From the NCBI GenBank assembly GCA_963971285.1, contig OZ020258.1, forward strand, positions 14,280,614-14,344,613: DNA of 64,000 nucleotides. The letters are read 5' to 3'. Source of the stretch: Astropecten irregularis. Taxonomy: Eukaryota > Echinodermata > Asteroidea > Paxillosida > Astropectinidae. The position numbers and the translations under genes were made by a program. Numbering within the stretch: position 1 is the first letter of the stretch; every line of letters starts with the position of its first letter. Positions 47,001-57,218 of the stretch are shown in pieces. The notes below the pieces were generated by a model. That model made no database searches, was not told where the DNA came from, and saw nothing but the letters and a program-made list of their open reading frames with translations.

Positions 47001-47592
47001 GTTCTTGTTTGTGTCGAAGCACAGGGTCTGTGTACTCCTCTCGAGCGATTGCGCCGGGACCGGCGCAATCGCGCGAGGCGGTTTGCTCTTTCGATCTGTT
47101 CTTGGGTGCGCTGTCGTCGCCGTTCACTTACACGAGCACGTTCTATCTGCTCTGGGGTACGCCGCGCCCTTCGGTCTCGCGCGAGGCGGCTTTCTCTCCC
47201 CTCCCCCTCCGGGGTACGCCGCTCCCCCCCCCCCCCCCCCCCTCCCCCGCGAGGCGGTGTCGTCTCTCTCGAGCTTCTTCGTTCATGACCATAATGCTAG
47301 ATGGCATATTATTATGCAATTTTTTTTCTCTAATATGAAATTCAAGCTCAAATTGGGCATGGGCGTTTTTTTCCTTAACCGAAAGTCTATATCGATAGTT
47401 TTCTCTACCACATGCCCGACAGAGCTCTATTTCACTCTTGACCCCTTTACCGCAGATCCTACAGGGCACGGGCACCTTGTTATATTTTCGAATTTTTGCT
47501 CGGTGCACGGCGCAATACTTGTTGCAACAGCTTTTTCCACATATATCTATTTCACCTACCTTTATCCACGCACATTTGTTATGCCCCTTCAT
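44030..47592 (-). pseudogene. Protein-primed family B DNA polymerase (Polinton/Maverick type), frameshifted
   Basis: Minus-strand pieces run from ATG 47592 to about 44030. In order: a cysteine-rich N-terminal domain (CGKSCCNKYCAVHR, CRICGKGV, CRACG; ~47560-47400); an Arg/Glu-rich repeat zone with EQIERA motifs (~47280-47060); a conserved block YQPLRGRSYISLP; an exonuclease motif IIYPDFEAL (~46270); an HNH-like block CHVCEKPL then DHCHIVGKYRGAAH (~45990-45910); polymerase motif A LDAKNLYGWA (~45135); motif B KDLYKLMNNSVFGKTMEN (~44660); motif C LLYTDTDSLL (~44355). Family B protein-primed polymerases replicate linear DNA from a terminal protein. All three frames are used, with at least five frameshifts, and a poly-C run sits at 47227-47247. 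The C-terminus ends where the short-motif array begins. Not functional. Confidence 0.85.
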
Positions 47593-47649
47593 TTTATCAA
47601 TGAGTATATATCAGATATATACATTGCAATATATTTCTTCAAATAAATA

Positions 47650-47840
47650 AAATAACACGCTGCGGTGCCCCCGCACTGCCTGCGACATCGGCCTGTCCGC
47701 CGCGCTGTTTTCATAGGGTGTAAAAGGGTTTATTTTGTATTTTAAGGTTTATAACAACAGGTGCGCCAGAACCATCATTATATATACTACTCAACTGCTT
47801 CGAAAAAGTTGAAAGACACTCACGCTGTGGGCACTGCCTT
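47650..47840. other. Spacer between Polinton-like and DIRS-like parts
   Basis: GC-richer non-coding sequence. No terminal inverted repeat of either element could be identified here, so the junction is undefined. Confidence 0.4.
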
Positions 47841-48539
47841 CCACGCCCGGCTCAAATACACCGGAATGCAGCAGTAGCAAAGGCAATGGCGCGCAGTTGG
47901 CGGCCATCTTAAATATGCTCGTTGAGATAAAAGACAGTCAAGGAACTCTTGCTGAGAGAGTCTCCAGCTTGGAGAACTACGATTATTCATATGACGATGA
48001 AAGTGCAGACCAAGTGGTCGCAGTAGAACCTGTCAAGGAAGCTGAATGGCGTGACCCGGAAAAGCCGGGCACAAGCAAGGCCGATGCAGCTGCAGCTGTC
48101 CCTGTAAGCACGGCCGGGAAGCCGGCCGAGAAGCAGGCCGAGATAGATAACTCCGCAAGCCTGTTCAAGGACATGGCCAATAAGTTCACAAGCAAGGAAC
48201 AATGTGACAAGGCAATTGATAGCAACCTGGCGGACATGATCAATGGTCTGTTCCGAGACCCAGTCTCCGAGGACAAAATCAATGAGTTGATAAAAAAATT
48301 CAACAGACCCGAGAACTGTTCAAGGCCCAATTTCATGGAATCCGTTACCGTTAGCAAAAAATCTTCGCTTACGGTAGCAGATTTCGTTTGGCGTATTTCA
48401 CGGAAGAGTTTCCTTTTTGGTAACAGTTAGCAAGGAATTTGTGCAGAATGCATACGACAGGCCGTTAGCAGAAAATGATCACGGTTACCCTAGAAATTCT
48501 TCGCTAACCGAAAGTCTTGCTTACGGATTCCAATGATAT

Positions 48540-50243
48540 CATGGGCGGAAATCCCTCCTCGATCATGGGGGGGGGACATCAATTTACACTTCATTATATA
48601 GTAACTTTCAGTATACAGTGCCATGCCTATGGCCTAGCATACGCTTGCATGTGTGGTAGGTGTGCCGATCACGAGTGTTCTCCAACTTTAAAAAATAAAA
48701 CTTAGAAATGAGGCTATACATGGTAGAAGTACAGGTTTTTTGGTAACACAATGTGACACTCTTGTGTGAGTATGGGGTGGCTGACCGTGGTTCTGAAAAG
48801 AGCCGATTAACTCGATGTTCCTACCAGTGTGCTTAAGTTGGCAGCAAACCTAAATTTTTTTGTAAAGAAATAAAGTTACGGCGTGGGATCCGGGGCCCGC
48901 TTAGAGCCCCGGGAAAATTTTGATTCAAGATGCTCTGTAGTGCATTCTAAGGCAATTCCTGGCCACTTTCCTTTAGACTTTTTTTAGCGAAAGTTTAAAA
49001 GATTTTAATCAGACTTGCATGGTAGAAGCTTTTTGATAACACCATGTGATACTCTTGTGTGAGTATGTTTTTGGTCTGAAAAGAGCATGATAACTGTTCC
49101 GACCAGTATATGCTCTGGTCGCTCGCAAACCTATGACTTTTTTAAGGCAATTAAAGTTACGGTTTGGGGTCCGGGGCCCGCTTAAGGGCCCCGGGGAAAT
49201 TTTGATTCTAGATGCTCTGTGGTGCATTCTAAGGCAATTTCCGGCCACTTTCCTCAGACTTGTTTAGCGAAAGTTCTGCGAAAGTTTAGCAATTGTTCTG
49301 CCTTAAATGGTGTACTTTATCAAGAAATGAGTAAAACAACGACACAAAACATTTTCGATCTTAAAAAGATCCTGTGAGGTCGCAGATTTGAATTTAGAAA
49401 TATGCCTATGGTGAAGCAAAAAATGTAAACCTCAAAATGAGAAACATATTTTGAATGAAGAAAATGCAAATGTTTTGCTTCAGCTGAAAACAATACTTGG
49501 GTGAGCAAGTTAAGTTTTTAATTGAAGACACTGTATTGTATGGGCCTAGGTAGACTTCTATACTGTACTCTATTGTACTCAAATTCTGTGATTCCACTGA
49601 AAAATCATGAGAACTTTACAATCATTACAAACGTAATGACAGATGACAAATAATAAATATAAATGTACCTTAATATTTCAAAATATGGCACCTTGTGTTT
49701 TGTTATGGACGTACGAGAATTCTTCGGAAATATAGTTTGAATAAAGCAACCTCATTCAAAACGCAGTATCATGTGAAGAATAACTGAAGAAGTTTCGCGA
49801 AACTCCGACGACGAACGAGATTAAATCCGTCATGTGTCAGTGCAATATCGATGGATTTGAGCATGGTGCTCTATGGAAAAAAAAACGGTTTTAAATGGAT
49901 CGATTCGAACGGGAGATGCCTAACCAGATTTGTTGTATACACAAAACTGTATACATGTACGTATGCAGACTGTATGCGGTTAAAGTCGATTGCAGTGCAG
50001 TAAACGTTACGTGTATGCATGCGGGCCGGCCATGCAGGGGCATCTCAACTGCACGTCGTCGATTTGAGTCGCATGGCAAACACGACAGTCCACAAAATTC
50101 GCCCATGGGAATGAGCAAGCGGTCAGTGCGCAGTCGACAAAAAAGTTGCTAAAGGGTTAAAACATGGAGGGGACAATCGACATTATGTCCCCCACTTCCA
50201 AAATCATGGCGTCCCCCCTGTCCCCCCGGGATTTCCGCCCATG
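48540..50243. mobile_element. hAT-type element nested in the MITE
   Basis: 1.7 kb with perfect 15-bp ends CATGGGCGGAAATCC and inverse, followed by G-rich/C-rich subterminal tracts. Flanks AATGATAT (48532-48539) and CATGATAT (50244-50251) agree at 7 of 8 bases. Interior is non-coding apart from short motif-free ORFs, and includes the tandem duplication at 48715-49290. Confidence 0.75.
48715..49290. repeat. Tandem duplication (~285-bp unit) in the hAT element
   Basis: Two units share CATGGTAGAAG, GATACTCTTGTGTGAGTATG (first copy GACACTC...), GGGGCCCGCTTAAGGGCC-like hairpins, TTTTGATTC..AGATGCTCTG and GGCCACTTTCCT. The palindromic GGGCCCGCTTAAGGGCCC word is also in the hAT element at 28.9 kb. 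The region right of 49290 has one further MITE-like fragment (GCCTTAAATGGTGTACTTTA). Confidence 0.75.
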
Positions 50244-50876
50244 CATGATATAGATTTCACGCGTAGCAGTACCCGTAAGCACAAAAATAGGCCGTAACTG
50301 ATTCCATGAAATTGGGCCCAGGACTGACAAACGTCCTGAGCTGGCTCAGTTAGTGTGTGGCTCTGGTGGTGTTGACCTTCAGAAGATACTTGACCTTGGT
50401 ACGGATGCTTTGGCACTCCTAGGGAATACCAATCGTCTACTGAACTTGAGAAGACGAGATTGTATGAAAAACGATCTAAAGCAAGACTACCTTCATCTGT
50501 GCTCAACTACGGTGCCGTTCACCGAATTTTTGTTCGGCGATGGCATCACCAAAAGGGTGAAAGACATCCAGGAGGTGAACAAAGCAGGACACACAATTGG
50601 ATCATGGCAGCACAGAGGCGCTAGCCGTGCTAGAGCAAGGGGCCAAGGCTTAAGATTCAGAGGGCGTGGCAGAGGCCAACCCCGTCGACAGTATGTCTCC
50701 TCTGCAGACAGCTCAAAAAACGCATACCGAATCCCCAAGGTCCAGCAACCTCAGGCCAAACACTCCAAGTAAAGCACTGTAAGTACCAGCCAATGATGCA
50801 CTGTTGCAGGCTTAAAAGTTACCTTTGGTGACGTAGTCCCATTTGAAGCAGGTAGATTTAAACAATTTGAGGCCGA

Positions 50877-52904
50877 ATGGCGGAAATTAACCTCATAGAT
50901 GAGAGAATAATATATATGGCATTACATGCGCATATCGAGTTTGTCGAGAACAAACTACCTTTACAATACTATCTGCCAAAATGTACTAATTGCAGTATTA
51001 CAGAAAAAGCAGCAATAGAATCGGAAATTCAAAACTTGCTCACTAAAAAAGTGATTAAAAGAGCACACCACTGTAGAGGCGAATTTTTGTCGCCCATCTT
51101 TGTGCGCCCAAAAAAGGATGGTTCATTTAGAATGATCCTCAACCTGAAAGGTCTTAACGAGCATGTTGAATACCACCATTTTAAAATGGATACTCTTGAA
51201 ACAGCTTTGCAGCTCGTTACGCCTAGTTGTTACTTGGCGTCGATAGACCTTAAAGAGTACCTGAAATAAAAACCCATATGAAGTTGAATTATCTGTATTG
51301 TCATAAAACTCAATATGTATATCATTGTTTGTGCTAAACAAAACTATTGTACGTGAAAAAGAGGTATTTTACACCCATAATTTAGCACCCGACTTTTCAC
51401 GACGAAAAACCTTGCTACGTCACCGGCAGAATGCCACACAGTATACCAGTCGCAAAACTACCGACCCCGCGTTTTTGTTCAAATCGAAGAGCAAAATCCT
51501 ACATACAATGTGCACGACCCATCAAGAGCTACTGCGGTGCGAGCCTACTTGTTCTGCCGATGACGTCACAAGCATTGTTGCGTGGATCAGTTCCAAGGGT
51601 GTTTTTTTTTGGGGGGGGCGGGGCATATATGTACTGATTTTTTTAACTTTGGGACCAAAATGAAGCACTTACATAAAAATTAGAATTTATATAGTCATTA
51701 ATTATGCAATAAGCAATAATCTGAAAACACTTTCATCCCTATTTCAGGTAACCTTTAAGGATGCGTATTACTCCGTTCCAATTGCAGTTGAACACCAGAA
51801 GTATCTCAAGTTTAAGTGGAAACAAACATTGTTTCAATATACCTGTCTTCCGAATGGGTTGGCGTCTGCACCCCGCATGTTTACCAAACTCATGAAGCCA
51901 GTCTATGCTACTTTACGGGAAGTAGGTCACAGGATTGTGGGATATATCGATGACTCCTTATTAATAGGATCTACAGCTGAAGAATGCCAAGAAAATATTG
52001 ACAACACTTTGGCTTTGCTGCATAAGCTGGGATTTATACATCACCCAGTAAAATCTATTCTTAATCCAACACATAAACTCAAATATCTTGGATTTGACAT
52101 AGACTCCCTGTCCATGACCGTTACTCTGCCATCTCAAAAAACAAGTAGCTTAATAGAAGAATATAAAAAACTACTTTATGCAAATGTTGTTTGCATACGA
52201 GATGTTGCCAAGGTTATAGGTCTTATGATTTTGAGTTTCCCAGCAGTGGAATTTGGACCACTTTTTTAAAGATCCTTAGAAGTGGCTAAGATCGAAGCTT
52301 TGGCGTTAAAGAAAGGAAACTTTGATGCTTTCAAGCCTATCATCCATCAGACATGACCTTACTTAGTGGGTCGAACAGTTGCCCATTAAAAAACGGCATA
52401 TTGCTAGATGTAACCCTGTGATCACTATTTGATGCATCAAATAGTGGCTGGGGAGGAACCTGTGTGGGTAAAAAGTGCGGAGGCAGATGGACATCCATTG
52501 AAGCTTCCTCCTCACATTAACTACCTGGAAATTTGGCGGCTTTTTTGACGCTAAGATATTTCTCTGATCGAGTACAACAGAAACATGTCAAGATTATGGT
52601 AGATAATAGCACAGCTGTGGCTTACTTAAATCACATGGGTGGAGTAAGATCCAAACACTGCAATACAATTGCAAAGTCAATATGGCTGTGGGCTAAGGAA
52701 AGAGATATTTGGATCACAGCGACTTATATCCCAGGAATACTCAATGTAGAAGCTGATCTTGAATCAAGACAATTTCTGGATAAAACAGAATGGCAATTGG
52801 TTCCTTGGGCATTCACAATGATTACAAATCATTTGGGTGCTCCAGACATTGATTTGTTTGCTTCCAGGCTTAATAAGCAAGTCGCTAAGTTTGTGTCCTG
52901 GTGA
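50877..52904 (+). pseudogene. DIRS-like reverse transcriptase and RNase H
   Basis: RT begins with LPKCTNCSITEKAAIESEI and SPIFVRPKKDGSFRMILNLK, KYHHFKM-like EYHHFKMDTLETAL and CYLASIDLK; an insertion (51257-51750) breaks it before DAYYSVPI. It continues FQYTCLPNGLASAPRMFTKL and the active site GYIDDSLLIG, with a stop after EFGPLF (52269) and frameshifts to 52530. RNase H follows with MVDNSTAVAYLNHMGG and TYIPGILNVEADLESRQ (ends 52904). These blocks are characteristic of DIRS-type RT/RH. Copying of element RNA to DNA is the family role; this copy is broken. Confidence 0.85.
51257..51750. mobile_element. 494-bp insertion in the RT region
   Basis: Ends GTACCTGAAATA and TATTTCAGGTAAC are inverted, and the target bases ACCTTAAAGA (left) and ACCTTTAAGG (right) form an imperfect 10-bp duplication. 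Removing it would join the RT blocks IDLK and DAYYSVPI at one codon. Non-coding; includes a G-run at about 51610-51620. The superfamily is uncertain (MULE-like by duplication length). Confidence 0.65.
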
Positions 52905-52921
52905 CCGGATCCTGAAGCACT

Positions 52922-54230
52922 ATGGGCCTGTTTGTTTCACGCAAAGGATCTGATATTTTGGGATCCACCTCCTATGCAGGGTACGCTAAAATGGGATCCG
53001 GATCCGCAGGACTCGTCATAAACAAACATGCCCTAAATGTTGATGCATTTACTTTTGACTGGCACTCATATTGGTTTTACATGTACGCCTTTCCCCCTTT
53101 CAGTGTACTGGGAAGAGCCATACAGAAAATCGGCATGGACAAAGCAACAGGAATTCTTGTGGTTCCCTTGTGGACAACACAACCATGGTTTGCCCAGATG
53201 CTGCACATGCTGATCAAAGAGCCGATCTTACTACCAAAGACAGACTCGCTGTTACGTCTGCCAACCTCAACGCAACAACATCCTCTCAGGAAGAAACTGA
53301 GATTGATGGCCTGTCTTGTGTCAGGAGATCACTTGAAGAGCAAATCATTTCGCCAGCAGCAACCACCATCATCATGGCATCGTGGCGAAACAGCACAAAG
53401 AAACAATATAGAGTCTACTCAAGCAAGTGGATACAGTTTTGTCGTAAAATCAAGGCAAATATCATGCGTCCAAACATAACCCAGGTGCTGGATTTCCTCA
53501 CTGAGCTATACCACTCCGGAATTGGGTACAGTGCTTTGAACACAGCCAGATCAGCACTTTCGGCGTTATGTTTTACTGACAATAAAATGGCTGTTGGTGC
53601 CCATCCATTAGAGGTAAGATTCATGAAGGGGGTTTTCAATCTGAGACCCACTCGACCCAGATACAGTCACATCTGGGATATTAGCAAAGTTCTGGAGTTC
53701 CTGAAGTCTTGCTCACCAGTACAAGAACTGACTTTGAAAATACTCACGCAGAAACTTGTGATGTTAATTGTGTTGATGACAGCGGCAAGAGGACAGTCGC
53801 TTAAATTACTTAATTTCAATAACTTAGTTCTTGCTCACGATTCCTTTGTTTTTACTTTTAGTGAGACGCTCAAGCAGAGCAGAATTATGTTAATCCATAG
53901 AGGAAGGAAATCCAACTGTTAGATTGGTACCATATTTACCTGGCAAGAAACTTTGTGTTTGTGATACACTGACAGAGTATTTGTCGCGGATCACCAGCAT
54001 TCGTGACCCCAATGAAGGTCAATTATTTATTAGTTATGCTAAAGGCAGTGTCGAAAGCAACAAAATAAGCAGATGGATACGAGAAGTAATGTCCAAGTCA
54101 GGTATTGACACTTATCAGTTCAAGCCTCACAGTGTAAGATCAGCAGCTACCTCTAAGGCTAAACGTAGTCTTGTTCCTATCGAGCATATCTTAAATACAG
54201 CTGGCTGATCTTCAGAGTGTATATTTGCTA
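52922..54230 (+). pseudogene. DIRS-like post-RNase H region and tyrosine recombinase
   Basis: 52922-53479 carries the RT-frame tail (KHALNVDAFTFDWHSYWFYM, AFPPFSVLGRAIQKIG, WTTQPWFAQMLHML). In another frame from about 53320 the recombinase starts: SWRNSTKKQYRVYSSKWIQF, LDFLTELYHSGIGYSALNTA, RFMKGVFNLRPTRPRY, then LIVLMTAARGQSLKLL with the first catalytic arginine. A frameshift near 53900 precedes KPHSVRSAATSKA (His-x-x-Arg) and, after a stop at 54206-54208, FAKFYDKPT with the candidate tyrosine nucleophile. The RHRY set is therefore all recognisable though on broken frames. The overlap of the two ORFs is a DIRS feature. Confidence 0.85.
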
Positions 54231-54396
54231 AGTTTTATGATAAACCTACGCGCAACGATAGTCAATTTGCCGATGGTGTATTACACAACGTATAAACCAA
54301 TACATATTGTTGTGGCTGATAATTTCTGTCTCTCTCGTTCACCTTTGGCTTTAAAATCTCATGTGGTTACTGAAGTGTGACTGATGACGTAATAGA

Positions 54397-54668
54397 ATCA
54401 CCCAATTAAACGAGACTTGTAAAGTTGAAGTTTGAGGGGGACTCTATGTAGTCATCAGAACACGAAAGGGATCACATGCCCTCCCACTATAAGACCCTGC
54501 CCTTTGGAGTTCTGGGGAATTAACAATTAAAGGTGTACTCGTTCGTAAAGTTAAAGACTGAAGCTACATGGTACGTGGTGCAATCTCATGTGATCCCTTT
54601 CGCTTTCTGATAACTACATAGAATCCCCCTCAAACTTCAACTCTACAAGTCTCGTTTAATTGGGTGAT
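54397..54668. repeat. Inverted pair downstream of the recombinase
   Basis: 54397-54478 (ATCACCCAATTAAACGAGAC, then GAGGGGGACTCTATGTAG and GAAAGGGATCACATG) recurs inverted at 54587-54668. It may be the terminal structure of the DIRS-like element or an independent ~270-bp foldback MITE in its 3' region. Direct copies elsewhere in the genome would decide. Confidence 0.65.
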
Positions 54669-54706
54669 TAAATTCAATGTGCATTGTCCATTGTCTAAAA
54701 TGGTAT

Positions 54707-55967
54707 TGTAGCGGAATTGGGGGCTGTGTTAGGGCGCCCTCTTTGTTTTATAAGTCTGGTAGTCAGACGTTGTGCATTGTGAAGTGTAAGTGATGATGGT
54801 GAGCGGTATCTGACTACCGCGCGTGTATATATAAGTGGAGACACTGCGAACCTCGTGGTCTTTTCGGTTGTGGATCTTGAAAGTGTCGGACCTGGGCTCA
54901 ATTTCACGAAAGGCTAAGACAGATCACAACTTGCGTATCAATCTTAATTGCTAAGCAACGCGTGATGTTGCACCCAAGTAAATAAACTCCCATAGACAAT
55001 AGTGGACAATCCACCAACTTCAAAAATCATTTTAAAATATACAGAACTCGCACAGCTGTTCAAGTTGCACTACAGAAAATTGATGATGAACATGTCACCT
55101 TTCATTTTCTTTTCATTTTATGGTAGGGTGACCATTGAATTTTTGAGATATACTCATTCTCAGCTGACCACCCCTAAAACAAGGTATGGATCACTCCAGT
55201 CAAAGAAGCCATTTTCAAAAAACATCCCTCTGCAAAGCGGCTGAAATAGACCCACTTTCTCACCCAACTGCATCACAAATTGTCACACATGGAAGCTTCA
55301 TTTTCATAGCTCTCACAACTATCTTATTTAAAATATATTGAGTGCTTAACTTTTATTCATGAGCTCGGCGGACGGATTTTGGCACTATTTACTTGGGTGC
55401 ACCCGTGATGTCACAATAGTAACTGCTATGGAAACATGAACAACTCATCTAAAAGATGAATCGCAAATCTTTGTGACCACTGTTCATTGTAGCCTCCGAT
55501 CGAGTGAACCTAATCTTTTAGTGCACGAATATCCACGGGGTTTGACCAGTATTAAACCGAGGTAGGTGTAGATTGTTTATTTATCTCATAGTCCAGTGTT
55601 GGGTTAAATAAAGATTTATATGTGATTATTGTTCCATTATAAATTAATTGCCAATCAGATTCGCAACCAATCACCTATTAAGGAGCAGGAAATCATTAAA
55701 TCAGTGATAATCTCATGAGTGTCTCTACGTGAATTCTTCTGTGATTGAGAGTGTCCAGTTAAGATTAAGTCCCTCTTGTGAGCTGTCTCTCCCATCGCCT
55801 ACCTAGCTAGATCGGATTTTAGAGTTGTTGAGTGCTCAGTGGCTGACTTGGAAGCCTGGCGGTAGACTGCCTCCAAACGGACCTGCCCCCGGTCGTCTCT
55901 TCAACCGCTCGTAGGGTCGACAGAGGGTGAGCCGAAGGCGCCGTCAACGTTTAGACCGCCCGCCACA
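54707..55967. repeat. Probable solo LTR
   Basis: Starts TGTAGCGGAATTGGG and ends CCGCCCGCCACA, as in many Gypsy LTRs, with a 4-bp flank GTAT on both sides (54703-54706 and 55968-55971). Contains a TATA-like TGTATATATAAG at about 54827. No internal retrotransposon sequence adjoins. About 580 bp of its middle is other inserted sequence. Confidence 0.45.
54893..55500. mobile_element. Nested MITEs inside the probable LTR
   Basis: GGGCTCAATTTCACGAAAGG begins a Harbinger-like unit at about 54895. Within it a second element starts TGCACCCAAGTAAATA (54971) and ends with the inverse ATTTACTTGGGTGCACCC (55405). GTGATGT flanks the second on both sides, suggesting a 7-8-bp duplication. The remainder resumes with ACCACTGTTCATTG. 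Confidence 0.5.
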
Positions 55968-55971
55968 GTAT

Positions 55972-56304
55972 CAAAAGGTTTTTATAAAGGTCTTTATAGT
56001 CAAAATCAATTGACTTTTCTCACTTGAAACGTTCTTGTAATTTCTGAAGTGCAGGAGGGGGAGGGGTTTGGGGTTGGGGAAGGGGGTTGGTGGGGTTCTT
56101 TATACCTCTGAAAACAGATAATAAATATTATTCCATTGAACCTGTACGGTATTCAGGAGGTCGCCGGTTCGAATCCCGCTCCAGTCAATTTTTCTTTGTT
56201 CACTTTCCAATGACTTTATTCAGTCAGTTTCCCTTGTGGTTATTTGATGGAAATATTATTCCAATGCAAACAATTTATTGCCCTTCAACCACATACATAA
56301 GCAC
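55972..56304. repeat. Type 2 tRNA-like fragment and flanking sequence
   Basis: 56140-56235 contains ACGGTATTCAGGAGGTCGCC, GGTTCGAATCCCGCTCC and CAGTCAATTTTTCTTTGTTC, matching the right arm of the intronic palindrome at 30 kb and its tail CAGTCAGTTTCCC. The left part is G-rich and unremarkable. Confidence 0.65.
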
Positions 56305-56580
56305 TACACTAGGTGCCTTTGAGCACAAATAAAAAAATCATGCGCTAGCCCAGGTGGGATTCGAACCAACGACCTCCTGCTTACTAGTGTAAGAGTTAGT
56401 AGTTACTGATTAATTACAGCGCCCCGCCGATAAGGGATTCGATTCACTCTGCTGACCCCAGCACTCTAGTGCCAGCAATCTAGTGGCCTTGTAAGCAGGA
56501 GGTTGTTGGTTCAAATCCCACCTGAGCTATCGCATTTGTCCATGTATGCTCAAAGGCACTTAGAGAAGTGCTTATAAATG
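56305..56580. repeat. Palindrome with tRNA-like arms (type 1), second copy
   Basis: Arms 56305-56390 and 56493-56578: AGGTGCCTTTGAGCACA, CTAGCCCAGGTGGGATTCG and CGACCTCCTGCTTAC recur inverted as GTAAGCAGGAGGTTGTTGG, TTCAAATCCCACCTGAGC and GCTCAAAGGCACTTAG. Same architecture as 16963-17277, including inverse B boxes pointing outwards. Not tRNA genes. Confidence 0.7.
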
Positions 56581-57218
56581 CACTTAGTGAAGGGCTTAAT
56601 TATTTCTCTTTTAGTTTTTCAAAATGCATTTCAATAAAACATGACATGCATGAAGTGAATGCTCTTACCTATGAAAACAACAAAAACAAACCAACAAAAG
56701 TAAAACAACACAAAACCAACAGCACTAAAGAAGATGGTAATACCTTTAAATAAAAAATAAGAATTTTTTAAGTTCATGTATTGGTTTCTTTATTTCTTGT
56801 AAAACTGAAAACACTTGTGGTATAAAGGTCCCCCAAAGACCAACAATATCCAATGCTGGTTCTTTGTATTAACCACTCAGAGGTGGGGGTATCATCAGGA
56901 ACCACCTGACTCATTGTTGCCTTCTTTCAAGTGTTTCAACTTACACTAACTAGACCATTACCCTATTGCATGACATCACCAGTGGTGTAGACTCTTTATG
57001 CATCAAGGCCTCCACAATCAGGTGTCAATTTACAGAGAGACATAGATGTAGAGTGCCTTAAGGATGAAAGAAATTGATGGGAGAAACCGAAAATGGAAAA
57101 AGCCCAAATTACATGAGAGAGGCAAGTTAATACCAGCTTGTCAACTGACATTTTTTTTTATTTATTGACAGCTGTGAGCAAAATCGTACAATCTTACTTC
57201 AACTTTACATTTTGTTGT
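56581..57218. other. No gene seen
   Basis: AT-rich. 57147-57227 resembles 59553-59650 (TTGTCAACTGACAT, TGACAG..GTGAGCAAAATC, TACATTTTGT). It ends in an acceptor-like TTTTGTTGTAG at 57218. Confidence 0.4.

Larger units (their letters stand above)
48324..50318. mobile_element. Harbinger-type MITE inside DIRS-like ORF1
   Basis: Ends GGCCCAATTTCATGGAAT and the inverse ATTCCATGAAATTGGGCC; inner sequence contains TTAGC/CTTACGG words in both orientations. Flanks CAA (left) and CAG (right) may be a 3-bp duplication with one change. Without the nested hAT element it is about 285 bp. Confidence 0.65.
47841..50772 (+). pseudogene. DIRS-like ORF1 (gag-like), split by an insertion
   Basis: The first part, about 47841-48323, reads LVEIKDSQGTLAERVSSLE, SASLFKDMANKFTSKEQCD and PVSEDKINELIKKFNRPENC. 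After a 2-kb insertion it resumes at about 50320 with TDKRPELAQLVCGSGG, LQKILDLGTDALALLGNTN and a basic Arg/Gly-rich tail RGQGLRFRGRGRGQPRRQYV, ending at 50770-50772. An N-terminal coiled coil, a central helical domain and a basic C-terminal tail are typical of DIRS ORF1 proteins, which are thought to bind RNA. No clear ATG start could be fixed. Confidence 0.65.
47841..54230 (+). mobile_element. DIRS-like tyrosine-recombinase retrotransposon, decayed and nested
   Basis: In order: an ORF1 (gag-like), RT plus RNase H, and a tyrosine recombinase overlapping the end of the RT/RNase H frame, the organisation of DIRS-type elements, which use a recombinase rather than an integrase. At least three other elements are inserted, and frameshifts and stops occur throughout, so it is inactive. 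Outer limits are uncertain: an ATG-like start region at about 47850 and the end of the recombinase at about 54250. Confidence 0.85.
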
